A DNA stretch of 64,000 nucleotides from Paludibacterium purpuratum (GCF_004363805.1 NZ_SNZP01000001.1:248001-312000); one strand, 5' to 3'. Shown: positions 18,388 through 27,917, counted from the stretch's first letter. Translations and numbers: made by a program. Notes: generated from the letters alone by a model not told the origin.

Positions 18388-19703
18388 AAATTACAGTTAT
18401 CGGTTCCGGCTATGTTGGTTTGGTAACGGGCACCTGCCTGGCCGAAGTCGGCAACCATGTTTGCTGCCTGGATCTGGACGCCAAGAAGATCGCCACCCTC
18501 AAGCAGGGCGGTATCCCGATCTTCGAACCGGGCCTGGACGACTTGGTGCGTCGCAACGTCGAAGCCGGCCGCTTGACCTTTACCACCGACGTCGCCGAAT
18601 CGGTGGCTTTCGGCGAAGTCCAGTTCATCGCCGTCGGTACGCCGCCGGATGAAGACGGCTCCGCCGACCTGCAATACGTCATTTCGGCCGCGCGCAATAT
18701 CGGCCGCCACATGACCGACTACAAGGTGGTGGTCGACAAATCCACCGTACCGGTCGGCACCGCCGACAAGGTCAAGGCGGCGCTGGCCGATGAGCTGGCC
18801 GCGCGCGGACAGACCATCCCGTTCAGCGTGGTGTCCAATCCCGAGTTCCTCAAGGAAGGTGCCGCGATCGAAGACTTCATGAAGCCGGATCGTATCGTGG
18901 TCGGCGCCGAGGACGAGCGTGCCATCGAGACCATGCGTCGCCTGTACTCGCCGTTCCAGCGTAACCACGAACGCCTCTTTTTCATGGACGTGCGCTCGGC
19001 CGAACTGACCAAGTACGCCGCCAACGCCATGCTGGCGACGCGTATCTCCTTCATGAACGAGCTGGCCAACCTGGCCGAAACCCTGGGCGCCGATATCGAA
19101 CTGGTGCGTAAGGGCATCGGTTCCGACCCGCGTATCGGCTATCACTTCCTGTATCCGGGCACCGGCTACGGCGGCTCTTGCTTCCCCAAGGACGTCAAGG
19201 CCTTGATCAGCACCGGCAAGGAAAACGGCCATACCCTGCGCGTACTGGAAGCGGTGGAGGATGCCAACGAAATCCAGAAGCATCGCTTGGTCGAAAAGGT
19301 CACCCGCCGCTTCGGCGAAGACTTGTCCGGCTGCCGATTCGCCATTTGGGGCCTGGCCTTCAAGCCGAATACCGACGATATGCGCGAGGCCGCTTCGCGC
19401 GTCATCATGCATGAATTGACTTCCCGCGGCGCCGAAGTCGTCGCCTTCGACCCGGTGGCGATGGAAGAAGCCGCGCGCGTTGTCGGCGACAACCCGCGCG
19501 TTCGCTTTGCGCACGACATGATGGATGCGCTGCCGGGGGCCGACGCGCTGCTGATCGTGACCGAATGGAAGATGTTCCGCAGCCCGGATTTCGACCTGAT
19601 GAAGCAGGCGCTCAAGACGCCGACCATCTTCGACGGCCGCAACATGTACGACCCGGTATGGGTTCGCCAGCAAGGCTTCGACTACCAGGCTATCGGCCGC
19701 TGA
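18384..19703 (+). CDS. ugd: UDP-glucose 6-dehydrogenase
   Basis: Ugd oxidises UDP-glucose twice to UDP-glucuronate, a precursor for capsule, exopolysaccharide or aminoarabinose modification of lipid A. The 439-residue protein begins with the Rossmann motif [11 protein letters not shown], has the [13 protein letters not shown] block, and the catalytic cysteine in [14 protein letters not shown] at about residue 270. Its place beside hldA and hldD suggests a cell-envelope sugar role. It starts within the pyrF stop. UDP-N-acetylmannosamine dehydrogenases share the fold, but the catalytic loop here matches the glucose group. Confidence 0.94.
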   Translation: MKITVIGSGYVGLVTGTCLAEVGNHVCCLDLDAKKIATLKQGGIPIFEPGLDDLVRRNVEAGRLTFTTDVAESVAFGEVQFIAVGTPPDEDGSADLQYVISAARNIGRHMTDYKVVVDKSTVPVGTADKVKAALADELAARGQTIPFSVVSNPEFLKEGAAIEDFMKPDRIVVGAEDERAIETMRRLYSPFQRNHERLFFMDVRSAELTKYAANAMLATRISFMNELANLAETLGADIELVRKGIGSDPRIGYHFLYPGTGYGGSCFPKDVKALISTGKENGHTLRVLEAVEDANEIQKHRLVEKVTRRFGEDLSGCRFAIWGLAFKPNTDDMREAASRVIMHELTSRGAEVVAFDPVAMEEAARVVGDNPRVRFAHDMMDALPGADALLIVTEWKMFRSPDFDLMKQALKTPTIFDGRNMYDPVWVRQQGFDYQAIGR

Positions 19704-19712
19704 GAGGGCAGC

Positions 19713-20675
19713 ATGAGTCTGTTGCAACAATTGTCGCTCGATCCCGCCGGCCTGAGCGCGCGCTTGGCCGGTGCGCGCGTGTTGGTGGTCGGCGACGTCA
19801 TGCTAGATCGCTACTGGTTTGGCGACGTTTCGCGCATCTCGCCCGAGGCGCCGGTGCCGGTGGCGCGCATCGCTCGCATGGAAGAACGTGCCGGCGGTGC
19901 GGCCAACGTGGCGCGCAATATCGTCAGTCTCGGCGGTCAGGCCACCATCCTGTCGGTGGTCGGCGACGACGAAGCTGCGAGCGCACTGGAACGCCTGTTG
20001 ATCGAAAAGGGTGTTAGAACGTCGTTCCAACGCGATGCCAGCATCTCCACCACCATCAAGCTGCGTGTCGTTGCACGCCAGCAGCAGCTGATTCGTCTCG
20101 ACTTCGAGGACGCCCCCAGCCATGAGATTCTGGCGGCCAAGCTCGATGAGTATGAGAGGATGATCGACGACCACGATGTGGTCATTTTGTCGGATTACGG
20201 CAAAGGCGGGCTGACCCACGTCGCCAAGATGATCGAATGCGCACGCAAGCACGGCAAAGCCGTGCTGATCGACCCCAAAGGCGACGACTACAGCAAATAC
20301 GCCGGCGCGACGCTGCTTACCCCCAACCGTAGCGAATTCCGTCAAGTGGCGGGCAGTTGGCAGGACGACGCCGGGCTTGCCAGCAAAGCGGAGGCTTTAC
20401 GCCACGAGCTGAATCTCGACGCGCTGTTGGTGACGCTGAGCGAAGCCGGCATGACGTTGTTCACCCCGGGCGGCGCATTGCACCAACCCACGCTGGCGCG
20501 CGAAGTGTACGACGTGTCCGGCGCCGGCGACACCGTCATCGGAACCTTGGGGCTGATGCTGGCCGCCGGCCTGCCGTTGCCGCAAGCCATGTCGTTGGCC
20601 AATGCCGCCGCCGGTATCGTGGTCGGCAAGCTTGGCACCGCCGTGTGCCGCCAGGAAGAACTTTTCGCGCTATAA
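19713..20675 (+). CDS. hldA: D-glycero-beta-D-manno-heptose-7-phosphate kinase (RfaE1 type)
   Basis: This kinase makes heptose 1,7-bisphosphate in the ADP-heptose pathway for the LPS inner core. The 320-residue product is a PfkB/ribokinase-fold enzyme: GDVMLDRYWFGDVSRISPEAPVPV at the start, AGGAANVARN sugar-binding block, and the DVSGAGDTVIG anion-hole with catalytic Asp near residue 270. It is only the kinase half; the adenylyltransferase domain found fused in E. coli HldE is absent here and must be encoded elsewhere. A GAGAGGG site precedes the ATG. hldD follows 20 bases downstream. Confidence 0.93.
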   Translation: MSLLQQLSLDPAGLSARLAGARVLVVGDVMLDRYWFGDVSRISPEAPVPVARIARMEERAGGAANVARNIVSLGGQATILSVVGDDEAASALERLLIEKGVRTSFQRDASISTTIKLRVVARQQQLIRLDFEDAPSHEILAAKLDEYERMIDDHDVVILSDYGKGGLTHVAKMIECARKHGKAVLIDPKGDDYSKYAGATLLTPNRSEFRQVAGSWQDDAGLASKAEALRHELNLDALLVTLSEAGMTLFTPGGALHQPTLAREVYDVSGAGDTVIGTLGLMLAAGLPLPQAMSLANAAAGIVVGKLGTAVCRQEELFAL

Positions 20676-20695
20676 GCTTAAGCTAAGGAGCAGAC

Positions 20696-21694
20696 ATGAC
20701 CATCGTTGTCACCGGCGCCGCCGGTTTTATCGGCTCGAATATCGTCAAGGCGCTCAACGAGCGCGGCGAACGAGACATCATCGCCGTCGACGATCTGACG
20801 CGCGGCGATCAATTCCGCAATCTGGTCGACTGCGACATCGCGCACTACCTCGACAAGCACGATTTCATGATGATGCTGGCCGAAGGCGAATTGGACGGCG
20901 AAATCCGCGCCGTGCTGCACCAGGGGGCCTGCTCGGACACCATGAACCACGATGGCAAGTACATGATGGAGAACAACTATCAGTACACGCTGTCGCTATT
21001 CAATCATTGCCAGAGCGAGGCGATCCCCTTTCTGTACGCCTCCAGTGCCGCCGTCTATGGCGCCGGCACCACCTTCGTCGAGCAACGCGAGCACGAATCG
21101 CCGCTGAACGTCTACGGCTACTCGAAATTCCTGTTCGACCAGGTTCTGCGCCGCCGCATGCAGGAAGGGTTGACCGCCCAAGCCGCGGGCTTCCGTTACT
21201 TCAACGTCTACGGCCCGCGCGAGCAGCACAAGGAACGCATGGCCTCGGTCGCCTTCCACAACTACAACCAGTACCGCAAAGACGGCAAGGTCAAACTGTT
21301 CGGCGGCTGGGACGGCTGGGGCGATGGCATGCAAAGCCGCGACTTCGTCTCGGTGGAAGATGTGGTCAAGGTCAACCTGCATTTCCTCGACCACCCCGAG
21401 TTGTCCGGCATCTTCAACCTGGGCAGCGGTCGTGCGCAGCCGTTCAACGACGTGGCCGTCGCCACCGTCAACGCCTGCCGTCGTCATGCCGGCGAACCGG
21501 CGCTGACGCTGGAAGAACTGGTGCGGCAGGGCATCCTGGAATACATTCCGTTCCCGGACGCGCTCAAAGGCAAATACCAGAGCTTCACCCAGGGCGACAT
21601 CGGCAAGTTGCGCGCCGCCGGCTTCGATGCGCCGATGCTCAGCGTGGAAGAGGGCGTGTCGCGTTACATCGACTGGTTGATCGCCCATCCGTAG
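20696..21694 (+). CDS. hldD: ADP-glyceromanno-heptose 6-epimerase
   Basis: HldD converts ADP-D-glycero-D-manno-heptose to the L-glycero form used in the LPS core. The 332-residue short-chain dehydrogenase-type protein has [19 protein letters not shown] at the start, the YASSAAVYG serine block, the [10 protein letters not shown] Tyr/Lys pair and the [11 protein letters not shown] block typical of this epimerase. A clear AAGGAG precedes the ATG. Directly after hldA, it completes a two-gene heptose unit within the envelope cluster. Confidence 0.95.
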   Translation: MTIVVTGAAGFIGSNIVKALNERGERDIIAVDDLTRGDQFRNLVDCDIAHYLDKHDFMMMLAEGELDGEIRAVLHQGACSDTMNHDGKYMMENNYQYTLSLFNHCQSEAIPFLYASSAAVYGAGTTFVEQREHESPLNVYGYSKFLFDQVLRRRMQEGLTAQAAGFRYFNVYGPREQHKERMASVAFHNYNQYRKDGKVKLFGGWDGWGDGMQSRDFVSVEDVVKVNLHFLDHPELSGIFNLGSGRAQPFNDVAVATVNACRRHAGEPALTLEELVRQGILEYIPFPDALKGKYQSFTQGDIGKLRAAGFDAPMLSVEEGVSRYIDWLIAHP

Positions 21695-21704
21695 GGAGTC
21701 GCCG

Positions 21705-22589
21705 TTGTACAAATACCTGGAAGACTTCGTCGGCGAGAGCCCGTTGGTGCGTCTCAAGCGACTGCCCGCCGACCGCGGCAACGTTGTGCTGGTCAAGCTC
21801 GAAGGCAACAACCCGGCCGGCTCGGTCAAGGATCGGCCGGCATTGTCGATGATTCGCCGGGCCGAAGCGCGCGGCGACATCCGTCCCGGCGATACTTTGA
21901 TCGAGCCCACCAGCGGCAACACCGGCATTGCGCTGGCCATGGCCGCCGCCATGATGGGCTACCGCATGATCCTGGTCATGCCGGAGAACTCCAGCGCCGA
22001 GCGCGTGCAGACCATGCGCGCCTACGGTGCCGAGGTCGTTCTGACGCCGGCGGCGCGATCGATGCCCGGCTCGATCGACCTTGCGCGGCAGATGCAGGCC
22101 GACGGGCAGGGCGTGATCCTCGATCAGTTCGGTAATCCCGACAATCCGCAGGCCCACTACGAGGGCACCGGGCCGGAGATCTGGCGCGACACCGGCGGTC
22201 GTATCACCCATTTCGTTTCCAGCATGGGCACCACCGGCACCATCATGGGCGTCAGCCGTTACTTGAAAGAGCAGAATCCGGCGATCCAGATCGTCGGCGT
22301 GCAGCCCCAACCCGGTAGTCAGATCCCCGGCATCCGTCGCTGGGAAGACGAATACTTGCCGAAGATTTGCGACTTTACGCGTATCGACCGATTGGTACTG
22401 GTGAACCAGGCGCAGGCCGAAGAGACGGCGCGCCGACTGGCGCGCGAAGAGGGCATCCTGGCCGGCCCGTCTTCCGGCGGCGCCTTGGCCGTTGCGCTGC
22501 AACTGGACGCCGAGTTGGAAAATGCCGTGATCGTCAGTATCGTCTGCGACCGCGGCGATCGTTATCTGTCGACCGGGCTCTTTGCCTGA
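21705..22589 (+). CDS. cysM: Cysteine synthase B (O-acetylserine sulfhydrylase)
   Basis: CysM makes cysteine from O-acetylserine (or O-phosphoserine) with sulfide or thiosulfate, using PLP. The 294-residue protein has the LVRLKRLP start, the PLP lysine in NPAGSVKDRPA, the substrate-binding TSGNTGIALA loop and the glycine-rich SMGTTGTIMGV phosphate cup. The start is TTG with AGGGAG six bases upstream. Short length and the KDRPA sequence place it with CysM rather than CysK. It follows hldD by ten bases but has no obvious pathway link with it. Confidence 0.93.
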   Translation: MYKYLEDFVGESPLVRLKRLPADRGNVVLVKLEGNNPAGSVKDRPALSMIRRAEARGDIRPGDTLIEPTSGNTGIALAMAAAMMGYRMILVMPENSSAERVQTMRAYGAEVVLTPAARSMPGSIDLARQMQADGQGVILDQFGNPDNPQAHYEGTGPEIWRDTGGRITHFVSSMGTTGTIMGVSRYLKEQNPAIQIVGVQPQPGSQIPGIRRWEDEYLPKICDFTRIDRLVLVNQAQAEETARRLAREEGILAGPSSGGALAVALQLDAELENAVIVSIVCDRGDRYLSTGLFA

Positions 22590-22600
22590 AAGGATCGCCC

Positions 22601-23758
22601 GTGGCGCAGCATGCCTATTCGCCGGCCGAAAGCGGCCAAAGCCCCGCCGCCTGGTACCGGGCGGCGCTCGAGCGCGACGGCTTCATTCACGATCCGGCGC
22701 AAGCCGCCGCCATCGAACGGCTGACCGATCTGTGGGAGCGCCTGCTCGACTTCAAGACGCGGCGCGACCGTTTTCTCGGCCGCAGCCTGCGCAATCCGCC
22801 GGTGCCGAAAGGTCTCTATCTGTGGGGAGGTGTCGGGCGCGGCAAAAGTTTCTTGATGGATGCCTTCTATCAGTGCGTGCCGTATCGGCGCAAGCGCCGT
22901 GTGCATTTCCATCACTTCATGGCCGAAGTGCATCGCCAACTGCAAAGCCTGGCGCATGAAACCGATCCGCTGCTGATCGTCGCCGACCGTATCGCACTAG
23001 CGACCCGCCTATTGTGCTTCGACGAATTCCACGTCAGCGACATCGCCGACGCCATGATTCTGTACCGTTTGCTAACCGCCATGTTCGAGCGCGGCGTGGT
23101 GTTGGTCGCCACCTCCAATTATCCACCGTCCGGCCTCTACCCCAACGGCTTGCAGCGCGACCGTTTCCTGCCGGCCATCGCGTTGATGGAGAGCCGGCTG
23201 GAAGTCATCTCGGTCGACGGCGGCAACGATTACCGGTTGCGCGAGCTGGTGCGCGCCGACCTTTTCAAGGTGCCGGCCGATGCCGAAAGCGAAGCGCAAA
23301 TGGCCGAAATGTTTCGCCGTTTGACACTGGAAGCTGCCGAGCGCCCGCATGAGCTCGAGCTGTTCGGCCGGCGCATCGAGCTAAAGCGCCATGCCCCCGG
23401 CGTCATCTGGTTCGATTTTGCCGCGCTCTGCGGCGGCCCGCGCGCCCAGACCGACTACTTGGAGATCGCGCGCGACTACCACACCGTGTTCCTGTCCGGC
23501 ATCCCGGCGCTGAGCGCCGCCGAGGCTTCCGAGGCTCGCCGTTTCACCTGGTTGATCGATGTGCTGTACGACCACCGCGTCAAATTGGTGGCCTCGAGTG
23601 CCGTGCCGGCGGAGCAGATCTACCTCGACGGCGTGCACGCCGGCGAATTCTTCCGCACCGCCAGCCGGCTGACCGAAATGCAATCGCAAAGCTACCTGGA
23701 ACTGCCGCATCTGGTGGATGAATTCCAGCTGGATCCCTCGCGCAGCGTGGCACTGTAA
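22601..23758 (+). CDS. zapE: Cell division protein ZapE (AFG1-like ATPase)
   Basis: ZapE is an AFG1/LACE1-type ATPase reported to act at the Z-ring during late division and under stress. The 385-residue protein has the Walker A GGVGRGKSFLMD near residue 75, the family FHHFM segment, the Walker B LLCFDEFHVSDIADAM, and the sensor block VATSNYPPSGLYPNGLQR. The start is GTG, seven bases after AAAGGA; the same frame is open upstream within cysM but is not family-like. It is the last gene of the rightward cluster and is convergent with exbD. Confidence 0.92.
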   Translation: MAQHAYSPAESGQSPAAWYRAALERDGFIHDPAQAAAIERLTDLWERLLDFKTRRDRFLGRSLRNPPVPKGLYLWGGVGRGKSFLMDAFYQCVPYRRKRRVHFHHFMAEVHRQLQSLAHETDPLLIVADRIALATRLLCFDEFHVSDIADAMILYRLLTAMFERGVVLVATSNYPPSGLYPNGLQRDRFLPAIALMESRLEVISVDGGNDYRLRELVRADLFKVPADAESEAQMAEMFRRLTLEAAERPHELELFGRRIELKRHAPGVIWFDFAALCGGPRAQTDYLEIARDYHTVFLSGIPALSAAEASEARRFTWLIDVLYDHRVKLVASSAVPAEQIYLDGVHAGEFFRTASRLTEMQSQSYLELPHLVDEFQLDPSRSVAL

Positions 23759-23764
23759 ATCCTT

Positions 23765-23778
23765 GTAGGCGCTCCTAC
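23765..23778. other. Short hairpin between zapE and exbD
   Basis: GTAGG-CGCT-CCTAC overlaps the exbD stop codon and lies seven bases after the zapE stop. No T run. Its GTAGG/CCTAC arms resemble the ends of the dispersed repeat seen elsewhere, so it may be a remnant. Confidence 0.4.
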
Positions 23779-24200
23779 GGCTGCGCGTTTCCTACCGGTT
23801 CAGTGATGAAACTCAGTTGGCTCAAGCCGCTTTTCTGCGCCAGTGCCATCACCGCCAGTACATGCTGGTACTCGACGCGCCGGTCGCCGCGGATGCGCAC
23901 CTCGGCTTGCGGGTTGGCGCGCGCGAGCGCCGCCAGGCGTTGCGCCAACGCCGCCCGATCCAATGCGGCCTGCCCCCAGAACACGGTGCCCGAGCGGTCG
24001 ACCGACAAGGTGATCGCGTGGGCATTCTCCGCTGCCTGCGTGGCGCTAGCGCGCGGCAGATCCACCCGTATCGAGTGGGTCAGCACCGGCACCGTCAGCA
24101 TGAAAATGATCAGCAGCACCAGCATCACGTCCACCAACGGTGTCATGTTGATTTCGCTGAGTATGTCGTCGGACGACTGCAAGCCGTTCTTGAAGGCCAT
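23775..24200 (-). CDS. exbD: Biopolymer transport protein ExbD
   Basis: ExbD is the single-pass component of the ExbB-ExbD motor that uses proton flow to energise TonB. The 141-residue protein has the ILSEINMTPLVDVMLVLLIIFM membrane segment with the essential aspartate (LVDVML), followed by a periplasmic domain. The ATG is two bases after the exbB stop. It is the last gene of the leftward operon receptor-tonB-exbB-exbD, which indicates a TonB system dedicated to the neighbouring siderophore receptor. TolR is the alternative, but the tonB neighbour decides. Confidence 0.93.
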   Translation of the reverse strand: MAFKNGLQSSDDILSEINMTPLVDVMLVLLIIFMLTVPVLTHSIRVDLPRASATQAAENAHAITLSVDRSGTVFWGQAALDRAALAQRLAALARANPQAEVRIRGDRRVEYQHVLAVMALAQKSGLSQLSFITEPVGNAQP

Positions 24201-24202
24201 GG

Positions 24203-24895
24203 TTACGCCTCCCGCACCGTGACCGACCCGGTCAGCGAATAGGCGTGCAGTTGGCGTGCGAAGCGTTGCAGACGGCCGACGACCCGGCGATTGACGCGCG
24301 TGAGCGCGTTGTAACCCAACACTGCCGGAATGGCCACGGCCAGCCCGAATGCCGTCATGATCAGTGCCTCGCCCACTGGGCCGGCTACCTTGTCCAAGGT
24401 GCTTTGGCCCGCCGCGGCGATGCTCGCCAGGGCGTGATAAATACCCCACACCGTACCGAATAAACCGACGAACGGCGCTGTCGAGCCGACCGAGGCTAGC
24501 ACCGATAAGCCACTTTGCAATTGCTCCGCGCTCTCGTCGATGGTGCCGCTCAGGCTTTCCGATAGCCAATCGGATAGGCTGAGCTGTCCGTGCAAATCCT
24601 GCTGATTGTCGCGGTGATGTTGCACCGCCTGGCGGCACGCCAGCGCCAGCAGGCGGTATGGGTTGGCGATGCCTTCGCCCGCCGCGCCAAGTGTCGCCAG
24701 CCCCTGCTCGAAACTTGCCGCGTGCCAGAACCCGTCCATGGCCGCCGCCGCGCGTCGCAGCCGTAGCCAACGCCAGCCATGCAGTATGATCAGGTACCAG
24801 GATGCCACCGACATCGTCAGCAGTAGCAGCGCGACCAGACGGAGGGTCAGATCGCTTTGTGTCCAGAGCAAATCGAGATGAAAAGCCGAAGTCAT
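24203..24895 (-). CDS. exbB: Biopolymer transport protein ExbB
   Basis: ExbB forms the pentameric proton channel around ExbD. The 230-residue protein has three membrane segments: near residues 17-38 (LRLVALLLLTMSVASWYLIIL), near 128-150 (STAPFVGLFGTVWGIYHAL) and near 170-190 (GEALIMTAFGLAVAIPAVLGYN). The MotA/TolQ/ExbB signature PFVGLFGTVWGI and the second signature GEALIMTAFGLAVAIPAV are clear. GAGG lies seven bases before the ATG. It lies between tonB and exbD and is probably co-transcribed with both. Confidence 0.94.
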   Translation of the reverse strand: MTSAFHLDLLWTQSDLTLRLVALLLLTMSVASWYLIILHGWRWLRLRRAAAAMDGFWHAASFEQGLATLGAAGEGIANPYRLLALACRQAVQHHRDNQQDLHGQLSLSDWLSESLSGTIDESAEQLQSGLSVLASVGSTAPFVGLFGTVWGIYHALASIAAAGQSTLDKVAGPVGEALIMTAFGLAVAIPAVLGYNALTRVNRRVVGRLQRFARQLHAYSLTGSVTVREA

Positions 24896-24913
24896 GCATT
24901 GCCTCGCAAAAAA

Positions 24914-25582
24914 TCAGTCATTGAGTGAAAACGCCACCGGTTGGGTATAGCGGTAATCGATAGGCTCGGCGCCGCGTCGCGCCGGCCGGTAGTGCCAGCG
25001 GCGCACCGCCGCCAAGGCCGCCGCATCGAGCCGCGGATAGCCGCTGGAGCGCGCCAAGGCGACTTCCGCCACCCGGCCGTCGGCCAGGATCAGCACCGAC
25101 AACAACACCGTCCCTTCCTCGCCCAGGCGGCGCGACAGGGCCGGATAGTCGGGCAGCGGGTTGTCCAGGCCGCTGGCATTGGCCAGTGGCGGTACCACCG
25201 GCGCCGACTCGCCGGCGGCCGGCGAGGGCGTGCGCTGCGTCGCTTGCGTGCTGCTTGGGGTGGCCGACGTCGATTCCAGCGCCGGGCTTGCCGGATGCCT
25301 CGACACAGGCGACGGGCTCGGGTGCGGCGGCGTCATGGCCGGATGCCGATTCGGCAGCGGCGCCGGCATTTGTGCGACGGACTTCGGACGCTCGGCCGGC
25401 GACGATGGAATCAGCCGCCCGGTGACGATCGGCGGCGTCACCGCCTCCGGCCGCGGCGGCGGTGCGCGACCGGCGCCAAGCCAGGCCAGCCCCGCGACGT
25501 GCGCTGTGCCCACCGCCAACAGGATCGCGATGCGGCCATGTCGCTCGCGGGCTGTCGATACGGGTATTCGCTTGGTTGCCAT
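24914..25582 (-). CDS. tonB: TonB family energy transducer
   Basis: TonB couples the ExbB-ExbD motor to outer-membrane receptors. The 222-residue protein has a basic N terminus, one membrane anchor (IAILLAVGTAHVAGLAWLGAG), a long proline/serine-rich periplasmic spacer (about residues 38-135) and the C-terminal domain with DYPALSRRLGEEGTVLLSVLI, SSGYPRLDAAALAAVRRWHYRPA and a terminal TQPVAFSLND. The ATG lies 14 bases after the receptor stop; the frame is open further upstream inside the receptor gene but that part is not TonB-like. Its location between receptor and exbB indicates a locus-specific TonB. Confidence 0.92.
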   Translation of the reverse strand: MATKRIPVSTARERHGRIAILLAVGTAHVAGLAWLGAGRAPPPRPEAVTPPIVTGRLIPSSPAERPKSVAQMPAPLPNRHPAMTPPHPSPSPVSRHPASPALESTSATPSSTQATQRTPSPAAGESAPVVPPLANASGLDNPLPDYPALSRRLGEEGTVLLSVLILADGRVAEVALARSSGYPRLDAAALAAVRRWHYRPARRGAEPIDYRYTQPVAFSLND

Positions 25583-25596
25583 ATGGGGTGCCGCGC

Positions 25597-27756
25597 TTAC
25601 CACTGATAGCCCAGCGTGGCTGTCAGGTTGCGTTTGGCGCCGAAGTAGCAGTAGGTCGCGTTGTTGTAGCAACTGGCCACATACGTGCGGTTGAGCAAAT
25701 TGCCGGCCGCGAGTCGCGCCGAGGCGCCGCGCAGACTGCTGTTCAGCCGACCCAGGTCGTAGTGCAAGGACAGATCGACCAGCGTGCTCGACGGCAGCTG
25801 CAGCGTATTGCCGTCATCCAGCCAGACCGGGCCGAGGTAGCGCGCGCCGCCGCCCAGTGTCCAGCCGTTGTCGAAGGCATAGTCGGCCCATAGCGACGCC
25901 ATGCGTGCCGGTGTGCCGAATGGCGCGTTCCCCTGTTGTGCGCCCTGTTCGATGCGCATGCGGTTGGCACTGAAGCTGGCCATCAACGATAGGCGCTTAC
26001 CGACGCGGGTCTTGGCCTCCAGTTCGATACCGCGCGAACGCACGCTGCCAACCGGTTGGGAATAGTTGAGCACCGGGTTGAAGTAGGCCATGTTCTGTTG
26101 CAGCAAATCGTAGACGGCCGCCGACAGCTGCAGTGGGCTGTTGGCCGGTTGGTACTTAATACCCAGCTCCTTCTGGCGGCTTTGCTGGGCTGGCAGGATA
26201 TTGCCGTTGGCGTCGACGTAGCCGGAACCGTTCGGGTCGAAGCCTTCGCTGTAATTGAAATAAGGGGACAGGCCGTTATCGGCCAGGTAGAGCAAACCGG
26301 CGCGGCGGGTGGTCTTGTCGTCGCGTCGGTTGGCGTTGCTGCCGGTCTGCGGGTTGGCGCTCGCGAGTTCGGCCCGGTCGTGGCGCAACCCCAGGTTCAG
26401 CCGCCACTGTTGCCAGGCCAGTTGGTCCTGTAGGTAAAGCCCGGTCTGCATATTGCGGCGACTGAATGGCACCGGTGCGCCAAAGGCGATGTTTTCATTG
26501 GCATAGGACGGTGCCGAGGCATCGATGGCGGAGACCGTGCCGGTGCGATCGTAGCCGTCGTTCCACAAACGATAGGCATCGACGCCGACGAGCAGCGTGT
26601 GCGCCAGCGCGCCGGTAGCGAAATGGCCTTGCAATTGGTTGTCGATGACGTAGCCCTCGCCGTGCTCTTCGTTCATCGATGCGGCGCGGTTGAGCAGATT
26701 CGAATTGTCGGCGGCCCAGCCGGTCTGGTAGACCTGTTGCGAGCGCACCTTGCTTCTTTGATAGCGCAGGTTCTGCCGGAATTGCCAATCGGTATTGAAA
26801 TCGTGTTCGAACCGATAACCGTAGAACTGTTGTTCGCGCCGGCTGCCGTCGGTCGGCGAAGCATCGTCGAAGCTGGCCGGCAGGCGCCAGCCGTTATGAT
26901 CCACCGCCGAACCCTGGTACGGCACCGAGCCGTTATAACCGATCTCCGGTTCCTTCTGTAGATAGGCCTGCAACAGCAGGCGGTTGCGACTATCGATACG
27001 CCACATGAGCGACGGCGCCACGGCGTAGCGCTCGCTTTGCGACAGACTTTGTTGCTGATTGGCGCTTTGCGCCTTGATCACCAGCCGGTAATCCAGATCC
27101 GGCCGCCCGGCCAGCGGGCCGGTCATGTCCAGTCCCAAGGCGCGCTGTTGGCGGTTGCCCTCACTCAGTTCCAGTTGGTGCAGCGGTTCGGATAGCGGGC
27201 GCTTGGCGGTCAACGCCACGAGACCGCCGGGCGACGATTGGCCGTATAGCACCGAAGCCGGGCCGCGCACCACGTCGATGCGTTCGATGAAGAACGGGTC
27301 GATCTGCGGTTTGTTGTTGCCGCTGGCGTCGCCCAGCAAGCGTAAACCGTCCAGCCATTCGTTGCTGGCGGGGCTGCCGCTGCCGAAGCCGCGCAGCACC
27401 ACATAGTCGTAGCGGGTGTTGGCGCCGATCAGGTTGCCGTAGACCCCCGGCGTATAGCGCAGCGCCTCCGACAGCGTGCCCGGGTTCTGAGTCTCGATCT
27501 GCTGGCGCGTCACCACCGACACCGACTGATCGAGCTCGTTGAGCGGCGTATCGGTTTTGCTCGCCGCGGCGCTGGAGCGCGCCGTGTAGCCAGCGGTGGG
27601 CGCCTGTGCACCCGCCGAGGCTGCGTTGACGGTCACCGTCGGCAATGTTGCGTCCTCGGCCATCGCCGCCCGGTGCACGCCCACCGCGGCGAAGCAGAGC
27701 ATGAGTGCCAGCGGTTTGTGTTTCTTGTTGTCCATCGCCCGTGTATTGCTCGACAT
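25597..27756 (-). CDS. TonB-dependent hydroxamate-siderophore receptor
   Basis: An outer-membrane beta barrel that imports ferric siderophore. The 719-residue protein has a signal peptide (cleavage near MAEDA), a TonB-box region around TLPTVTVNA, a plug domain with VSVVTRQQIETQNPGTLSEALRYTPGV and RGFGSGSPASNEWLDGLRLLG, and a barrel ending in the aromatic TATLGYQW. The paired cysteines near the end (SCYNNATYCYFGAKRNLT) are typical of the FhuA/FoxA/FauA hydroxamate group. An AAAGG site precedes the ATG. A Fur box lies about 60 bases upstream within the promoter. The divergent hydroxamate synthesis genes suggest that its ligand is the siderophore made next door. Confidence 0.93.
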   Translation of the reverse strand: MSSNTRAMDNKKHKPLALMLCFAAVGVHRAAMAEDATLPTVTVNAASAGAQAPTAGYTARSSAAASKTDTPLNELDQSVSVVTRQQIETQNPGTLSEALRYTPGVYGNLIGANTRYDYVVLRGFGSGSPASNEWLDGLRLLGDASGNNKPQIDPFFIERIDVVRGPASVLYGQSSPGGLVALTAKRPLSEPLHQLELSEGNRQQRALGLDMTGPLAGRPDLDYRLVIKAQSANQQQSLSQSERYAVAPSLMWRIDSRNRLLLQAYLQKEPEIGYNGSVPYQGSAVDHNGWRLPASFDDASPTDGSRREQQFYGYRFEHDFNTDWQFRQNLRYQRSKVRSQQVYQTGWAADNSNLLNRAASMNEEHGEGYVIDNQLQGHFATGALAHTLLVGVDAYRLWNDGYDRTGTVSAIDASAPSYANENIAFGAPVPFSRRNMQTGLYLQDQLAWQQWRLNLGLRHDRAELASANPQTGSNANRRDDKTTRRAGLLYLADNGLSPYFNYSEGFDPNGSGYVDANGNILPAQQSRQKELGIKYQPANSPLQLSAAVYDLLQQNMAYFNPVLNYSQPVGSVRSRGIELEAKTRVGKRLSLMASFSANRMRIEQGAQQGNAPFGTPARMASLWADYAFDNGWTLGGGARYLGPVWLDDGNTLQLPSSTLVDLSLHYDLGRLNSSLRGASARLAAGNLLNRTYVASCYNNATYCYFGAKRNLTATLGYQW

Positions 27757-27815
27757 ACCAGCCTTTCTCGTTGAAGTCGCCCTGGCGCAAAAGCAGGGAA
27801 CTAAGATCGCTGCAA

Positions 27816-27850
27816 ATTGTATTGATAATCATTCTCATTTGCAATAATAT
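27816..27850. promoter_or_regulatory. Overlapping divergent promoters of the siderophore locus
   Basis: Leftward (receptor): TTGCAA at 27839-27844, 17-base spacer, TACAAT (minus strand) at 27816-27821. Rightward (synthesis genes): TTGATA at 27822-27827, 17-base spacer, TAATAT at 27845-27850. Both have ideal spacing and at least four of six matches in each box. The two cores occupy the same 35 bases, so polymerase can probably sit in only one direction at a time, and one Fur dimer would block both. Confidence 0.72.
27818..27836 (+). promoter_or_regulatory. Fur box
   Basis: The 19-mer TGTATTGATAATCATTCTC matches the Fur consensus at 15 of 19 positions by direct comparison. It lies within the spacers of both divergent promoters, predicting iron repression of receptor-tonB-exbBD and of siderophore synthesis and uptake together. 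Confidence 0.82.
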
Positions 27851-27917
27851 GCAGCAAACAAATTTCCTGTGATTGGAGAATGACGAATGCTTGAAGTGAG
27901 TTTCCCCATGCCCTGTC

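Noticed and set aside
24203-24895. TolQ/TolR instead of ExbB/ExbD
   Set aside because: The gene order receptor-tonB-exbB-exbD and the absence of tolA/tolB/pal make the TonB motor the better reading.
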